Assembly: GCA_050633325.1 (NCBI GenBank)
Contig: JBOEGH010000007.1
Location: 77,590-141,589, forward strand
Direction: 5' to 3'
Source: UBA1672 sp050633325
GTDB lineage: Bacteria; Pseudomonadota; Alphaproteobacteria; Micavibrionales; Micavibrionaceae
DNA length: 64,000 nucleotides
Below are positions 9,398 to 17,871 of this stretch, piece after piece (within the stretch, counting starts at the first letter, position 1; each line of letters begins with the position of its first letter). A model generated the notes under the pieces. It had not been told where the DNA came from, ran no database searches, and was given only the letters and a program-made list of their open reading frames with translations. The position numbers were made by a program, and so were the translations under genes.

Positions 9398-10353
9398 GCT
9401 TCACTAACATCTGACTTTAACAAAACACTCATTGCAGCCTTTATTTCAGGAATTGCTTTTTCTGCGGCTTCCTCACCCAATTCAATTAACTCTTGGCATT
9501 TTTCAAATTCCAATAATCCTATGTGACCGACTGGTGGTTTAATATGAATATCCGGTGGTTCACCCGCCAATCTTGAGCGTGTTAGACGATCTTGTAAAAT
9601 ACCAAGTCCAGATACCATAACCCCAAATAAACTAGGATCATTATTCTCTCGTCTAAACAACCTTCTGGACAATGAAGAGCTTTTAAACTTCTTTTGCTCT
9701 TCAGGTGGTACATCTTTATTATCAAATATATCAAATCCAGCCACAGTTTGATAACCATCACCGGGTTTTGCCGCCTTTCCAATAAGGTCTGTGTTCAAAT
9801 CAATGGCAATAGTCATTCTTGCGCCCATGGCCTGACATGGGGAAATAGGGCATGGATTAACCAATGCACCATCAACCAAATTACGTTCATCCATATTAAC
9901 AGGAGGGAATATACCCGGAAGTGCAAATGATGCAGTCATAGCATCCATTATATCACCGCGCCTTAACCATACTTCATGGCCTGTAAGAAGATCTGTTGCA
10001 ATTGCTACATATGAGTGCGGAAGATCCTCTATCACCATTCCGTCAAAATGTTGCTGTAAAGTATCTCTTAGGCGTTTACCACCAACTAAACCTGCACTTC
10101 GGACGCGAAAATCAAGATAAGATAAGATCTTAAAGCGGTTTAATGATCGCCCCCATTCCTCAAGATCATCAAGCTTGCCGGCAAGGTAACACCCCCCGAC
10201 AACTGCTCCTATCGATGTTCCTGCAATTATTGTAGGATATATATCATGACGATTAAGAGCTCTCAAAACACCTATATGTGCGAAACCTCTTGCCATTCCA
10301 CCGCCTAAAGCCAGACCTAAACCACTTTGACCATTCTCAATACTAAAAGTCAT
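9370..10353 (-). CDS. Patatin-like phospholipase (RssA/NTE-type)
   Basis: Predicted serine acyl hydrolase with a Ser-Asp dyad, acting on phospholipids or lysophospholipids. The 327-aa protein starts with the oxyanion motif LALGGGMARG (about residues 14-23), followed by the nucleophile elbow GTSIG (S47) and the Asp in VDGALVNP. No signal peptide is seen, so it is probably cytosolic or membrane-associated. AGGGAA lies just before the ATG at 10353. It is convergent with the HAD gene and divergent from the ABC exporter. Confidence 0.9.
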   Translation of the reverse strand: MTFSIENGQSGLGLALGGGMARGFAHIGVLRALNRHDIYPTIIAGTSIGAVVGGCYLAGKLDDLEEWGRSLNRFKILSYLDFRVRSAGLVGGKRLRDTLQQHFDGMVIEDLPHSYVAIATDLLTGHEVWLRRGDIMDAMTASFALPGIFPPVNMDERNLVDGALVNPCPISPCQAMGARMTIAIDLNTDLIGKAAKPGDGYQTVAGFDIFDNKDVPPEEQKKFKSSSLSRRLFRRENNDPSLFGVMVSGLGILQDRLTRSRLAGEPPDIHIKPPVGHIGLLEFEKCQELIELGEEAAEKAIPEIKAAMSVLLKSDVSEAYLESINKI

Positions 10354-10433
10354 ATATTCCCTATAATCAGTTTAATCTTTAACATTATTAATTTTTACAT
10401 TATAACACACAGACCTTAACAGAAGATATATTG

Positions 10434-12215
10434 ATGCCCACTGCGCCAGTACATAATAATAAAAACAATCAACAAGATAAGAATCTAACCGTTTATCTTG
10501 TTAAAAGACTTGGCATGAATTATTTATGGCCGCGCAAATCTACGCTTATGATAGCTGTGTTTTTCATGGCTTTTTCTGCTGCTATGACTGCTGCTGTTGC
10601 GATGTTGATGCAGCCGGTCTTGGATGATGTCTTATATGGTGGACGAGAAGACCTTATTCTACTTGTTTCACTTGCTCTGTCTGCTACGTTCGCGGCGCGT
10701 GGTATTACAACATATATACATACTATCTTGATGAACAGTATTGGTCATACGGTTGTCGCAGAGATACAAGCATCATTATTTGCCAAATTTATGCATATGG
10801 ATATGGCATTTTTTCACGATAACCCAAGTGGTACATTGTTATCACGTGTGGTAAATGACGTTAATGTGATGCGTACAGCAGTGACAAGTACACTTACAGG
10901 ATTTGGCAAAAGCTTTTTCACCTTAATATTCCTTATAATGGTTATGTTTTCAAATGACTGGAAGCTTACTCTTGCTGCTTTTGTAGTGTTCCCTTTGCTT
11001 ACTATATTCGTAGTATATATCGGCAAGAGATTACGCAAAATTTCAAAAAGCATTCAAAGTGAGCTTGGTGGATTATCTGACTTATTGTCTCAAGCATTCC
11101 AAGGTATAAGACTAATAAAATCCTATCGTATGGAACGCATGCAAGTTACAAAAATTACTGATGCAATTAACCGGGTGCGGGATTTGAACATAAAGGCGGT
11201 TAAAGTATCCACATTATCAACACCAGTGAATGAGATATTAGTTGGTCTGATTATGGGTGCAATTATTGCTTATGGTGGTTATGAAGTTCTTGCGGGGCGT
11301 ACAACCCCCGGGCAATTAGCTGCATTCTTATCTGCCTTTATATTGGCTTATGAACCAATGAAAAAACTAGCACGATTGAACAACACCTTACAAATGGGAT
11401 TAGGAGCAACTGAGCGCGTATTCGATATGCTGGATAAAGATCCTGATATTAATAACAGCCCTAATGCGATTGATCTTGGTACAGAAGTTCCAAACATAGA
11501 ATTTAAAGATGTAGTGTTTTCCTATGAAGGTACTGATAAGAAGGCATTAAACAACATTTCATTAAATATAGAAGCAGGCAAGGTTACGGCACTAGTTGGC
11601 ACTTCGGGCGGCGGTAAAAGTACTGTTATGAATCTAATCCCACGATTTTACGACATTCATAGTGGTAATATATCCATAAATAACCATGACATAAGTGACC
11701 TTACAATTGAGTCTTTGCGTAATTCAATTGCTCTGGTTTCACAAGATATAATGATTTTTAACGAGAGTGTGATTGAGAATATTCGCTATGGTAAGCCAGA
11801 CGCAACAGATGATGAGGTGTTCATAGCGGCTCGTGATGCTGCTGCACATGATTTTATTGAGGGCTTTGATGATGGATATCAAACAATAGTAGGAGAGAAC
11901 GGCGTCAAGCTGTCTGGTGGACAGAAGCAAAGGATATCAATTGCACGTGCAATATTACGTGATGCACCTATTTTGCTTTTGGATGAGGCGACTTCTGCGC
12001 TTGATAATGAATCAGAAAAACTGGTGCAAACTGCGCTTGAGCGCTTGGAAAAAGGTCGCACAACCCTTGTTATTGCGCACAGGCTCACAACGGTTCAAGA
12101 CGCGGATCACATCATAGTTTTGGATCGTGGTTGCGTCGCAGAGCAGGGAACACATAACGATCTGATGAAAAGAAATGGCTTATACGCCAACATGTATGAA
12201 ACGGGATTGAAATAG
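10434..12215 (+). CDS. MsbA-type ABC exporter, fused permease-ATPase
   Basis: Homodimeric inner-membrane exporter half-transporter, 593 aa. The N-terminal permease domain with six predicted helices (residues about 35-330) is fused to an ATPase with Walker A GTSGGGKST (near 385), signature LSGGQKQRISIARA (near 493) and Walker B ILLLDEATSALD. Overall it resembles MsbA, the lipid A-core flippase, but lipid or drug export cannot be told apart from sequence. The ATG at 10434 is preferred to the TTG at 10431. Its stop overlaps the GTG of the next gene by one base, so an alpha/beta hydrolase is coupled to it. Confidence 0.88.
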   Translation: MPTAPVHNNKNNQQDKNLTVYLVKRLGMNYLWPRKSTLMIAVFFMAFSAAMTAAVAMLMQPVLDDVLYGGREDLILLVSLALSATFAARGITTYIHTILMNSIGHTVVAEIQASLFAKFMHMDMAFFHDNPSGTLLSRVVNDVNVMRTAVTSTLTGFGKSFFTLIFLIMVMFSNDWKLTLAAFVVFPLLTIFVVYIGKRLRKISKSIQSELGGLSDLLSQAFQGIRLIKSYRMERMQVTKITDAINRVRDLNIKAVKVSTLSTPVNEILVGLIMGAIIAYGGYEVLAGRTTPGQLAAFLSAFILAYEPMKKLARLNNTLQMGLGATERVFDMLDKDPDINNSPNAIDLGTEVPNIEFKDVVFSYEGTDKKALNNISLNIEAGKVTALVGTSGGGKSTVMNLIPRFYDIHSGNISINNHDISDLTIESLRNSIALVSQDIMIFNESVIENIRYGKPDATDDEVFIAARDAAAHDFIEGFDDGYQTIVGENGVKLSGGQKQRISIARAILRDAPILLLDEATSALDNESEKLVQTALERLEKGRTTLVIAHRLTTVQDADHIIVLDRGCVAEQGTHNDLMKRNGLYANMYETGLK

Positions 12216-13024
12216 TGTTTCTAAAGCTGCTGTTTATTACTGTATCAACCTACCTTCTTTTTATATTTGTTCTGTTCGTTTCGCAAAGGACGCTAATATA
12301 TTTACCGGATGAATCTAAGCCTGATTATATTCAGGGGGTTGATATTGTTAATGTAACAACCAAAGATGGGCAGCCCCTAGAGGCTTGGTACATACCTCCC
12401 AAAGATCCCAACATGCCAGTAATTGTTTTCTTTCATGGTAATGCAGGAAACTATGGAGATCGTATTTATAAATCCCAGCACTATGCTAACAATGGCTATG
12501 GTTTATTGCTCGCAGAATATAGAGGGTATGGTGGTAATTCCGGCAGGCATAGTGAAGAAGGATTTTATCATGATGGACGCGCTTATATAAAATGGCTCAG
12601 AAATGTAAAAAACATTAAACCTGAAAAGGTTATAATTTATGGTGAGTCTATTGGTTCTGGTATAGCCGTTCAAATGGCAACGGAATATAAGGTTGCAGCA
12701 CTCATACTTGAAGTTCCTTTTTCGAGCTTGGTTGATGTTGCATCAAATCTTTACCCATTCGTTCCCGTAAAATACCTTCTAAAGGATCGGTATATGAATA
12801 TAGACAAAATAGAGAATATTAATAATGCCCCTTTACTTATTTTGCATGGACATAAAGATCAAGTAATCCCATTTTCTTCTGCCAAAAGTCTTTTTGATAA
12901 AGCCACAGAACCTAAGAAGTTAATAGAGTTTCCACAGGCAAACCACAACAACCTCTATGAATTTGGTGCATCACAGCATGTATCTGATTTTTTAACTAGT
13001 ATAGAATCTAAAAATGATAAATAA
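12215..13024 (+). CDS. Membrane-anchored alpha/beta hydrolase (BEM46/ABHD13-like)
   Basis: Serine hydrolase of about 269 aa with one N-terminal transmembrane or uncleaved signal segment (residues 4-22). Visible catalytic parts are the oxyanion region FFHGNAGNYGDR, nucleophile elbow GESIGSG (Ser near 144), the Asp in HGHKDQVIPF (near 215) and His in ANHNNLYEF (near 243). The substrate is unknown; relatives are esterases or thioesterases. The GTG start overlaps the stop of the ABC exporter gene (TAGTG), implying coupled translation. Confidence 0.85.
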   Translation: MFLKLLFITVSTYLLFIFVLFVSQRTLIYLPDESKPDYIQGVDIVNVTTKDGQPLEAWYIPPKDPNMPVIVFFHGNAGNYGDRIYKSQHYANNGYGLLLAEYRGYGGNSGRHSEEGFYHDGRAYIKWLRNVKNIKPEKVIIYGESIGSGIAVQMATEYKVAALILEVPFSSLVDVASNLYPFVPVKYLLKDRYMNIDKIENINNAPLLILHGHKDQVIPFSSAKSLFDKATEPKKLIEFPQANHNNLYEFGASQHVSDFLTSIESKNDK

Positions 13025-13064
13025 TGGTTAAGGTAATTTTCATTTCGTGTGTTGGAGTACAATT

Positions 13065-13523
13065 ATGCCTTGCCATTCTGCAATAGAGAAAAAGACAGTA
13101 ACTGCCAAGGCTGATGATACGGTCGAGGTGGTTTTGAAGTCCATTAAGAAAGCAAAAGCACAAGCCTGCGCAGTTGTTGATGATGATGGAATGTTTTTAG
13201 GCTTGTTTTCAATGAAAATACTTCTTAAAAATTTAATACCTTTATCAGTTGCAATGACGAATGGCGTTAAAATTGACATCAAAGTAACCGCAGCCCCGGG
13301 CGTAGCCAAAAGATTGGCAAATGTTAAAACTCTGGCAGTTTCAGAATTGATGGATAAAAATGCTGATACAGTATTTCCTGATGCCCCAATTTGGGAAGGG
13401 GTAGGTGTGTTAACAAAAGAGGGCAGCCCACTGCCTGTTGTTGATAATAGTGGCAAGCTGCATGGTCTTATAACCTACGACTCACTAGTTAACGATTTGG
13501 AAAGCATTCAAACCAGCAGTTAG
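13065..13523 (+). CDS. CBS-domain pair protein
   Basis: A 152-aa protein made of two CBS motifs and nothing else, the kind of module that binds adenine nucleotides and regulates a partner. The first CBS covers about residues 6-70 and the second about 88-150, ending PVVDNSGKLHGLITYDSL. I chose the ATG at 13065, which has GGAG seven bases upstream; a GTG at 13047 would add six residues without a ribosome site. It sits eight bases before the DUF192 gene. Its partner is not identifiable here. Confidence 0.8.
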   Translation: MPCHSAIEKKTVTAKADDTVEVVLKSIKKAKAQACAVVDDDGMFLGLFSMKILLKNLIPLSVAMTNGVKIDIKVTAAPGVAKRLANVKTLAVSELMDKNADTVFPDAPIWEGVGVLTKEGSPLPVVDNSGKLHGLITYDSLVNDLESIQTSS

Positions 13524-13531
13524 GTAGTTAA

Positions 13532-14080
13532 ATGATTGTTTTTAATCAAATAAATATGTCTGATATTTTTAGACTTCTGAGTTATAGCTTTTTGATTATA
13601 TTGTCAGCTATTAATACTTCATACGCACAAAACGTTAGTGTTGCAGATGATTCTGACGTAGTAGTCCCTGTGATCACACAAGGTATCTACCAAATACTGG
13701 AAAAAGAAGAAGTATCTGTTCTTACCAAGGATAACAGCAAACATGATTTTATTGTTGAAGTTGCCCGAACTGCTGAAGAACAAAATAAAGGATTAATGTT
13801 CAGAACCACTGTTCCTGAAAAAACAGGAATGTTATTTCTGTTTGAGGGGGAGAAGCTAAGAAGCTTTTGGATGAAAAACACACAAGTCTCTCTTGATATT
13901 ATATTCATCAAGAAAAATGGGCTAATACACCATATACATCCTAATGCGGAAATAAATACACTAGACCCAATCAGCTCAACGGGGGGAGTGTCAGCAGTGC
14001 TAGAGATAGCTGCGGGTGAGGCAGATAGGCTTGGTATAAAGATAGGAGATAGCGTTTTACACAATGCTTTTATCCAATAA
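13532..14080 (+). CDS. Exported DUF192 family protein
   Basis: DUF192 proteins are small beta-rich domains of uncertain function, often periplasmic. After a signal peptide (hydrophobic core SFLIILSAI, probable cleavage after SYA), the 182-aa product has the DUF192 hallmarks NKGLMFRT, GMLFLFEG, FWMKNTQVSLDIIFI and a C-terminal region with LGIKIGD. An ATG at 13556 would give a shorter but still functional signal peptide. It follows the CBS gene closely and precedes tRNA-Pro. Confidence 0.85.
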   Translation: MIVFNQINMSDIFRLLSYSFLIILSAINTSYAQNVSVADDSDVVVPVITQGIYQILEKEEVSVLTKDNSKHDFIVEVARTAEEQNKGLMFRTTVPEKTGMLFLFEGEKLRSFWMKNTQVSLDIIFIKKNGLIHHIHPNAEINTLDPISSTGGVSAVLEIAAGEADRLGIKIGDSVLHNAFIQ

Positions 14081-14179
14081 AATTGTGTTTAATTGACTAT
14101 AAAATATTTTTGTAAATTTTTAATATTATTCTCTTGCTGTTTGGTTTTGCATCGTGTAAAAACCCAATACGTTTTAAGT

Positions 14180-14256
14180 CGGAGCGTGGCGCAGCCTGGT
14201 AGCGCACCTGTTTTGGGAACAGGGGGTCGGAGGTTCGAATCCTCTCGCTCCGACCA
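14180..14256 (+). tRNA. tRNA-Pro (TGG)
   Basis: A complete cloverleaf of 77 nt with encoded CCA. Acceptor arms CGGAGCG (14180-14186) and CGCTCCG (14246-14252) pair, the anticodon stem CCTGT/ACAGG encloses loop TTTGGGA with anticodon TGG at 14214-14216, and the T arm contains GGTTCGAATCC. Confidence 0.97.
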
Positions 14257-14423
14257 CATAACCTAGATTATTGGTTATCCAATACAATAAAATGTATTAT
14301 CAAAAAGACTTTCATATTTTCAGCAACTTAATGTTTTTCCTTATTGTCGATTAATATAAATTTATATATTTTTAATGTACCTTAGGCCAACATGGTATTT
14401 ATATTTATTTAAAAGGAATTAAA

Positions 14424-14810
14424 ATGATAGTTAAAAAATTTACTTTATTAATGTTAGGTGTTCTTTTTGCAACAACTGGTTCTTTAGTATTTTCGGCCCA
14501 AGCAAGTGCTGAAGAAGAAAGACAATGCGCAGTACATTATACTAGAACTGCATGCCCTGGTGAAGAAGAGACTAGCTTTAAGAAATGCGATGGTAATGCT
14601 TCTTGTGTTAAGCATAAAAAAGCCACAACATTAGAAGAATGCCAAGCGGCGGCCACAAAATCATGCCGTAATAGACGTCTAAATATTACCAAGAGCAAAG
14701 TTATAACAGCCACTTGGAAGGGCGAGGCCATTCAATCAGTTGCTGGCAATGATGATTTTTGTCTTACATATGAAAAAAGAGATGAAGAATTTAACCACTG
14801 TACTGAATAA
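14424..14810 (+). CDS. Exported Cys-rich protein of unknown function
   Basis: I do not recognise the family. A clear Sec signal peptide (residues 1-29, cleavage after QASA) leads to a mature domain of about 99 residues with eight cysteines (in QCAV, ACPG, KCDG, SCVK, ECQA, SCRN, FCLT and HCTE), a number suited to four disulfides. The domain is hydrophilic with many Lys and Glu. AAAGGAAT lies just upstream of the ATG. A strong stem-loop starts ten bases after the stop. It is probably monocistronic between tRNA-Pro and the chemoreceptor. Confidence 0.72.
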   Translation: MIVKKFTLLMLGVLFATTGSLVFSAQASAEEERQCAVHYTRTACPGEEETSFKKCDGNASCVKHKKATTLEECQAAATKSCRNRRLNITKSKVITATWKGEAIQSVAGNDDFCLTYEKRDEEFNHCTE

Positions 14811-14819
14811 ATAGATAGT

Positions 14820-14851
14820 GACAGAATGCTTAAGAATGTAAGCGTTCTGTC
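14820..14851 (+). terminator. Stem-loop after the Cys-rich gene, terminator-like without a T-tract
   Basis: Arms GACAGAATGCTTA (14820-14832) and TAAGCGTTCTGTC (14839-14851) form a 13-bp stem with one G-U pair around a 6-base loop. The bases after it are GCCTAAAC, not a T-run, so it may protect the mRNA 3' end or pause RNA polymerase, not act as a classical intrinsic terminator. Confidence 0.5.
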
Positions 14852-14908
14852 GCCTAAACTAAAATAACTTCCCTCAAGGTTTTATCAATATTTTAAGGAA
14901 TAAAATTG

Positions 14909-16867
14909 ATGAATTTTTTAAATAAGCTTAGTATCAAAGTTAAAATTTCCCTAATTTTATTTGTTGTACTATTTGGTTTTGCCTCTATAGGGACAATATA
15001 TGTTAATAGTAACGCAAAACAACGCGCTTTCATTGAAAAGCAAACTCATTCTAAAAAGGTCTACAAGCTACTAACAGATATACAAATTGGATTCTTACAA
15101 GAAAGAAGGTCTGAGAAAGACTTCCTATTGAGAATGAACCTTAAATACTCTGAGCGACATAACAAAAAGGCAGATGAAATATTATCTATTTTTTCTGATC
15201 TTAAAAGCACTGTCAAAAATAAAGACGATTTAGCCATTATACAGGATATGGAAGGCAAATTCATCTTATATGCTGAGCAGTTCAAACTTGTAGTGGAACA
15301 AAGAAAAAAAATCGGCTTAGATCCTAAGCTTGGGCTGCTTGGTAAATTAAATAAAGCAGTACTAGAAGCAGAAACTGAAATACTTAGTTATGATAATGGT
15401 GATCTACTTGCGAGTTTGTATTTACTAATGCGCCATGAGAAAAACTTTCTGCTAACTTTTGATCCTATTTACATTACTAAAATGCAACAAACTCTAGGAG
15501 ATATAGAGAATATAGTTTTTGCGACAGTAGATGACGAAGATGATCAGGAATATGTAAATGACATGGTTCAAATATATTCTATTGGTTTTAAAAATGTTTC
15601 TAAAAGCTTATTGGAAGAAGTTAAGTACAAAAAGAAAATGAGTGGTTTATATGCTCAGGTTGAACCGGTGCTTTTAGAAATGTCTGAAAAAGCTAGCTTA
15701 GATTTGATCAAGGCTAACAAATCATTGGAAATGGAACAGAACCGCTCTTTCACTAAAATTTTAATTGCGATAGTTTTAGTGATTTCTATTGCTAGTTCTG
15801 TAATGGCGTTTATTGGATACAATATATCATTACAAGTTTCTGAGATGACCAAAACAATGTCAATTCTTGCTAAGAATGAAACAGATATCCTTATACCTTA
15901 CTTAGGCGATAATAATGAGCTTGGCGAAATGGCAAAATCAGTTCAAGTATTTAAAGAGGGAATGATAGAAAAAGCCCTAATTGAAGAAGAAACCAAGGAA
16001 ATGCGTATAGAGGTTGAGAAGGAAAAAGTTGAAGCTATGGAAATACTAGCTAACAATTTTGACAAGCAAGTAGGAAACTCGATAAATTCGTTATCATCGG
16101 CTGCTATTGCTCTACAATCAACCGCAGAGGGAATGAAGAATACCGCCGATACCACTAATCAATCTAGTGATACAGTGGCACAATCATCTAACGAAGCAAG
16201 CATGAACGTTAATACAATCGCTTCGGCAATGGAAGAAATGTCAGCTAGCGCGTCCGAAATTGTTACTCAAATAAATGCTGCGAGATCTATTTCACGTGAT
16301 ACATCTAATAATGCCGAGACGGCGAGCCAAACAATAACAAACCTAAACTTACTAGTAGAAAACATCGGTGAAGTAGTAGGGGCCATTCAAGATATTGCAG
16401 AGCAAACTAACCTCCTTGCCTTGAATGCTACGATAGAAGCGGCCAGAGCAGGGGATGCGGGTAAGGGCTTTGCTGTTGTTGCTGACGAGGTTAAAAAGCT
16501 TGCCACTGAAACAGATGGTAAAACCAAAGAAATTAATAGCCGCATTAATGAAATTAAAGATGCCACAAATGCATCAGTAGGAGCAATGGATGTCATTATT
16601 AAAAATATATCTGACATCGATGGTGCCGTAACAGCAGTATCTTCAGCCATTGAAGAACAAAATGAAACTACTAACGAAATTACCAGAAGTACGTCTGAAG
16701 CTTCCCAAGGGGCGATGAATGTTTCACAGGTTATTGTTAATGTTCAAAAGGGTGCGAGAGATACTGGTGTATCTGCCGACAATGTTTTAGAAGCATCAAA
16801 AGAAGTTTCACAACTGTCTGACAGTTTAAAGAGATCTATACAAGACTTTTTAAATAGCATTAGATAA
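14909..16867 (+). CDS. Methyl-accepting chemotaxis protein
   Basis: Transmembrane chemoreceptor of 652 aa. A first membrane helix (about residues 12-30) is followed by a long, helix-rich periplasmic sensor of about 250 residues that looks like a helical-bundle (HBM-like) ligand domain, then a second helix (about 283-305), a HAMP domain and the cytoplasmic signalling hairpin. The hairpin tip carries the invariant AEQTNLLALNATIEAARAG. AAGGAA eight bases upstream supports the ATG at 14909. No che genes are in the window, so it is an orphan receptor locus. The ligand is unknown. Confidence 0.94.
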   Translation: MNFLNKLSIKVKISLILFVVLFGFASIGTIYVNSNAKQRAFIEKQTHSKKVYKLLTDIQIGFLQERRSEKDFLLRMNLKYSERHNKKADEILSIFSDLKSTVKNKDDLAIIQDMEGKFILYAEQFKLVVEQRKKIGLDPKLGLLGKLNKAVLEAETEILSYDNGDLLASLYLLMRHEKNFLLTFDPIYITKMQQTLGDIENIVFATVDDEDDQEYVNDMVQIYSIGFKNVSKSLLEEVKYKKKMSGLYAQVEPVLLEMSEKASLDLIKANKSLEMEQNRSFTKILIAIVLVISIASSVMAFIGYNISLQVSEMTKTMSILAKNETDILIPYLGDNNELGEMAKSVQVFKEGMIEKALIEEETKEMRIEVEKEKVEAMEILANNFDKQVGNSINSLSSAAIALQSTAEGMKNTADTTNQSSDTVAQSSNEASMNVNTIASAMEEMSASASEIVTQINAARSISRDTSNNAETASQTITNLNLLVENIGEVVGAIQDIAEQTNLLALNATIEAARAGDAGKGFAVVADEVKKLATETDGKTKEINSRINEIKDATNASVGAMDVIIKNISDIDGAVTAVSSAIEEQNETTNEITRSTSEASQGAMNVSQVIVNVQKGARDTGVSADNVLEASKEVSQLSDSLKRSIQDFLNSIR

Positions 16868-17001
16868 TATTGAGGTTTGTTCAAATCGTTATTTATGCGT
16901 AACTTTGTGCATCTAAATCATTAAGTTTTGTCATTTATGTTAAACTAAGTTTTATATGATTTTATATTAGCATTTTTTTTAATCTTGATTGCAGTTATCT
17001 C

Positions 17002-17030
17002 TTGACAAAAGCACAAAAAAACTCTTTTCT
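17002..17030 (+). promoter_or_regulatory. Possible promoter of tRNA-Tyr
   Basis: A perfect -35 hexamer TTGACA at 17002-17007 is followed, after 17 bases, by a poor -10 candidate TTTTCT at 17025-17030, about 35 bp before the tRNA. The -35 is the only strong part. Confidence 0.3.
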
Positions 17031-17065
17031 GCATCCTGTCTTTACGGATCAGCTTTTATTTATGT

Positions 17066-17151
17066 GGAGGGGTGGTCGAGTGGTTAAAGGCAGCGGATTG
17101 TAACTCCGCCCGCGTATGCGTACGCAGGTTCGAATCCTGCCCCCTCCACCA
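17066..17151 (+). tRNA. tRNA-Tyr (GTA)
   Basis: An 86-nt class II tRNA with encoded CCA. Acceptor arms GGAGGGG (17066-17072) and CCCCTCC (17141-17147) pair, the anticodon stem GCGGA/TCCGC encloses loop TTGTAAC with anticodon GTA at 17100-17102, and a long variable arm precedes the T arm GGTTCGAATCC. Its 3' end abuts the decayed recombinase gene. Confidence 0.96.
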
Positions 17152-17156
17152 TTTCA

Positions 17157-17590
17157 TAATCTTCTTCATTCATTTGTTGTAAAAGAGAGAATGGCCGCGA
17201 CATTTCAGCGGTTTGAAATCCCTCATTCCTGACATAGCTTAATCTGTTGGCAAAAGTCAGCCTCAGGACAGTTTTCTGGTTCTCACTTTCTCCTGTTGCC
17301 CACATTTTATGGGGGTTAGCGAGAAAGCCTAAGGCGGTTAAAAAAGTTTCCTCAAAATGTAGTAACCGACGACCGCATTGCCTCATACGCTCGGCAAAGA
17401 TGATCTTCTCTTCTTCGAGTTGTTTGATCTTGGTTTCATACGCAATGATAAGTATGTGATTATCCGCCTCAATAATCCGTTCTAAGAACATCTCAACCCT
17501 TCTGATCAATCTTTCCCAGTCTTGCTGTAGAGTTCGGCTTGTTCGCCTGATAAGGCTTCACGCTCCATCCTGGGCCTATTGAACATTTTC
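17157..17590 (-). pseudogene. Remnant of a large serine recombinase, C-terminal end only
   Basis: The reading frame on this strand contains a coiled-coil and C-terminal tail typical of phage/transposon large serine recombinases: IEADNHILIIAYETKIKQLE, then FLANPHKMW, RLTFANRLSYVRNEGF and a PFSLLQQ segment. Everything upstream (resolvase catalytic domain and zinc domain) is missing. The frame shifts by one base near 17530: upstream text reads ALSGEQAEL, and downstream text resumes as QQDWERLIRRVEM in the next frame. The open frame runs on into the complement of tRNA-Tyr without its own stop. I read this as the leftover of an element once integrated beside the tRNA. Confidence 0.75.
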
Positions 17591-17622
17591 TGATAGCAAC
17601 TCTATAGAATAAATTTAATCTA

Positions 17623-17859
17623 TTATGATTCGTCTTCTTCATTTGAAGAAGAATTTTTTGCTTTACCACATTGAAGTTTATCACGCAAAGGGCTGTTCGG
17701 ATCGATGTCTTTTTGACATATCGTGCATTTATCACCTCCGGATATTGCATTCAATCCACCGCAGCTGCCTTTGATCGTTTTGCCATTCAATATAACACCC
17801 AAGGCCATGCCTATAACGACTATAATCAAAAGTACGAAAGTTAAAATTAGAGTTTCCAT
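17623..17859 (-). CDS. nqrM: Na+-NQR maturation protein NqrM
   Basis: A 78-aa single-pass membrane protein with an N-terminal helix (residues 4-25) and the NqrM core GSCGGL at 31-36. Four cysteines are present (33, 45, 48, 64), the last three in a CTIC pair and a KLQCGK tail. NqrM is needed to assemble the iron centre between NqrD and NqrE. Its place 12 bp downstream of apbE, and facing the nqr operon, fits this role. The C-terminus is a Ser/Glu-rich tail. Confidence 0.88.
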   Translation of the reverse strand: METLILTFVLLIIVVIGMALGVILNGKTIKGSCGGLNAISGGDKCTICQKDIDPNSPLRDKLQCGKAKNSSSNEEDES

Positions 17860-17871
17860 TTTATTATCTTC

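Noticed and set aside
17084..17156. Protein-coding text with GAGFEP on the minus strand over tRNA-Tyr
   Set aside because: It is the known false translation of a tRNA complement; only the part outside the tRNA is treated as a recombinase remnant.
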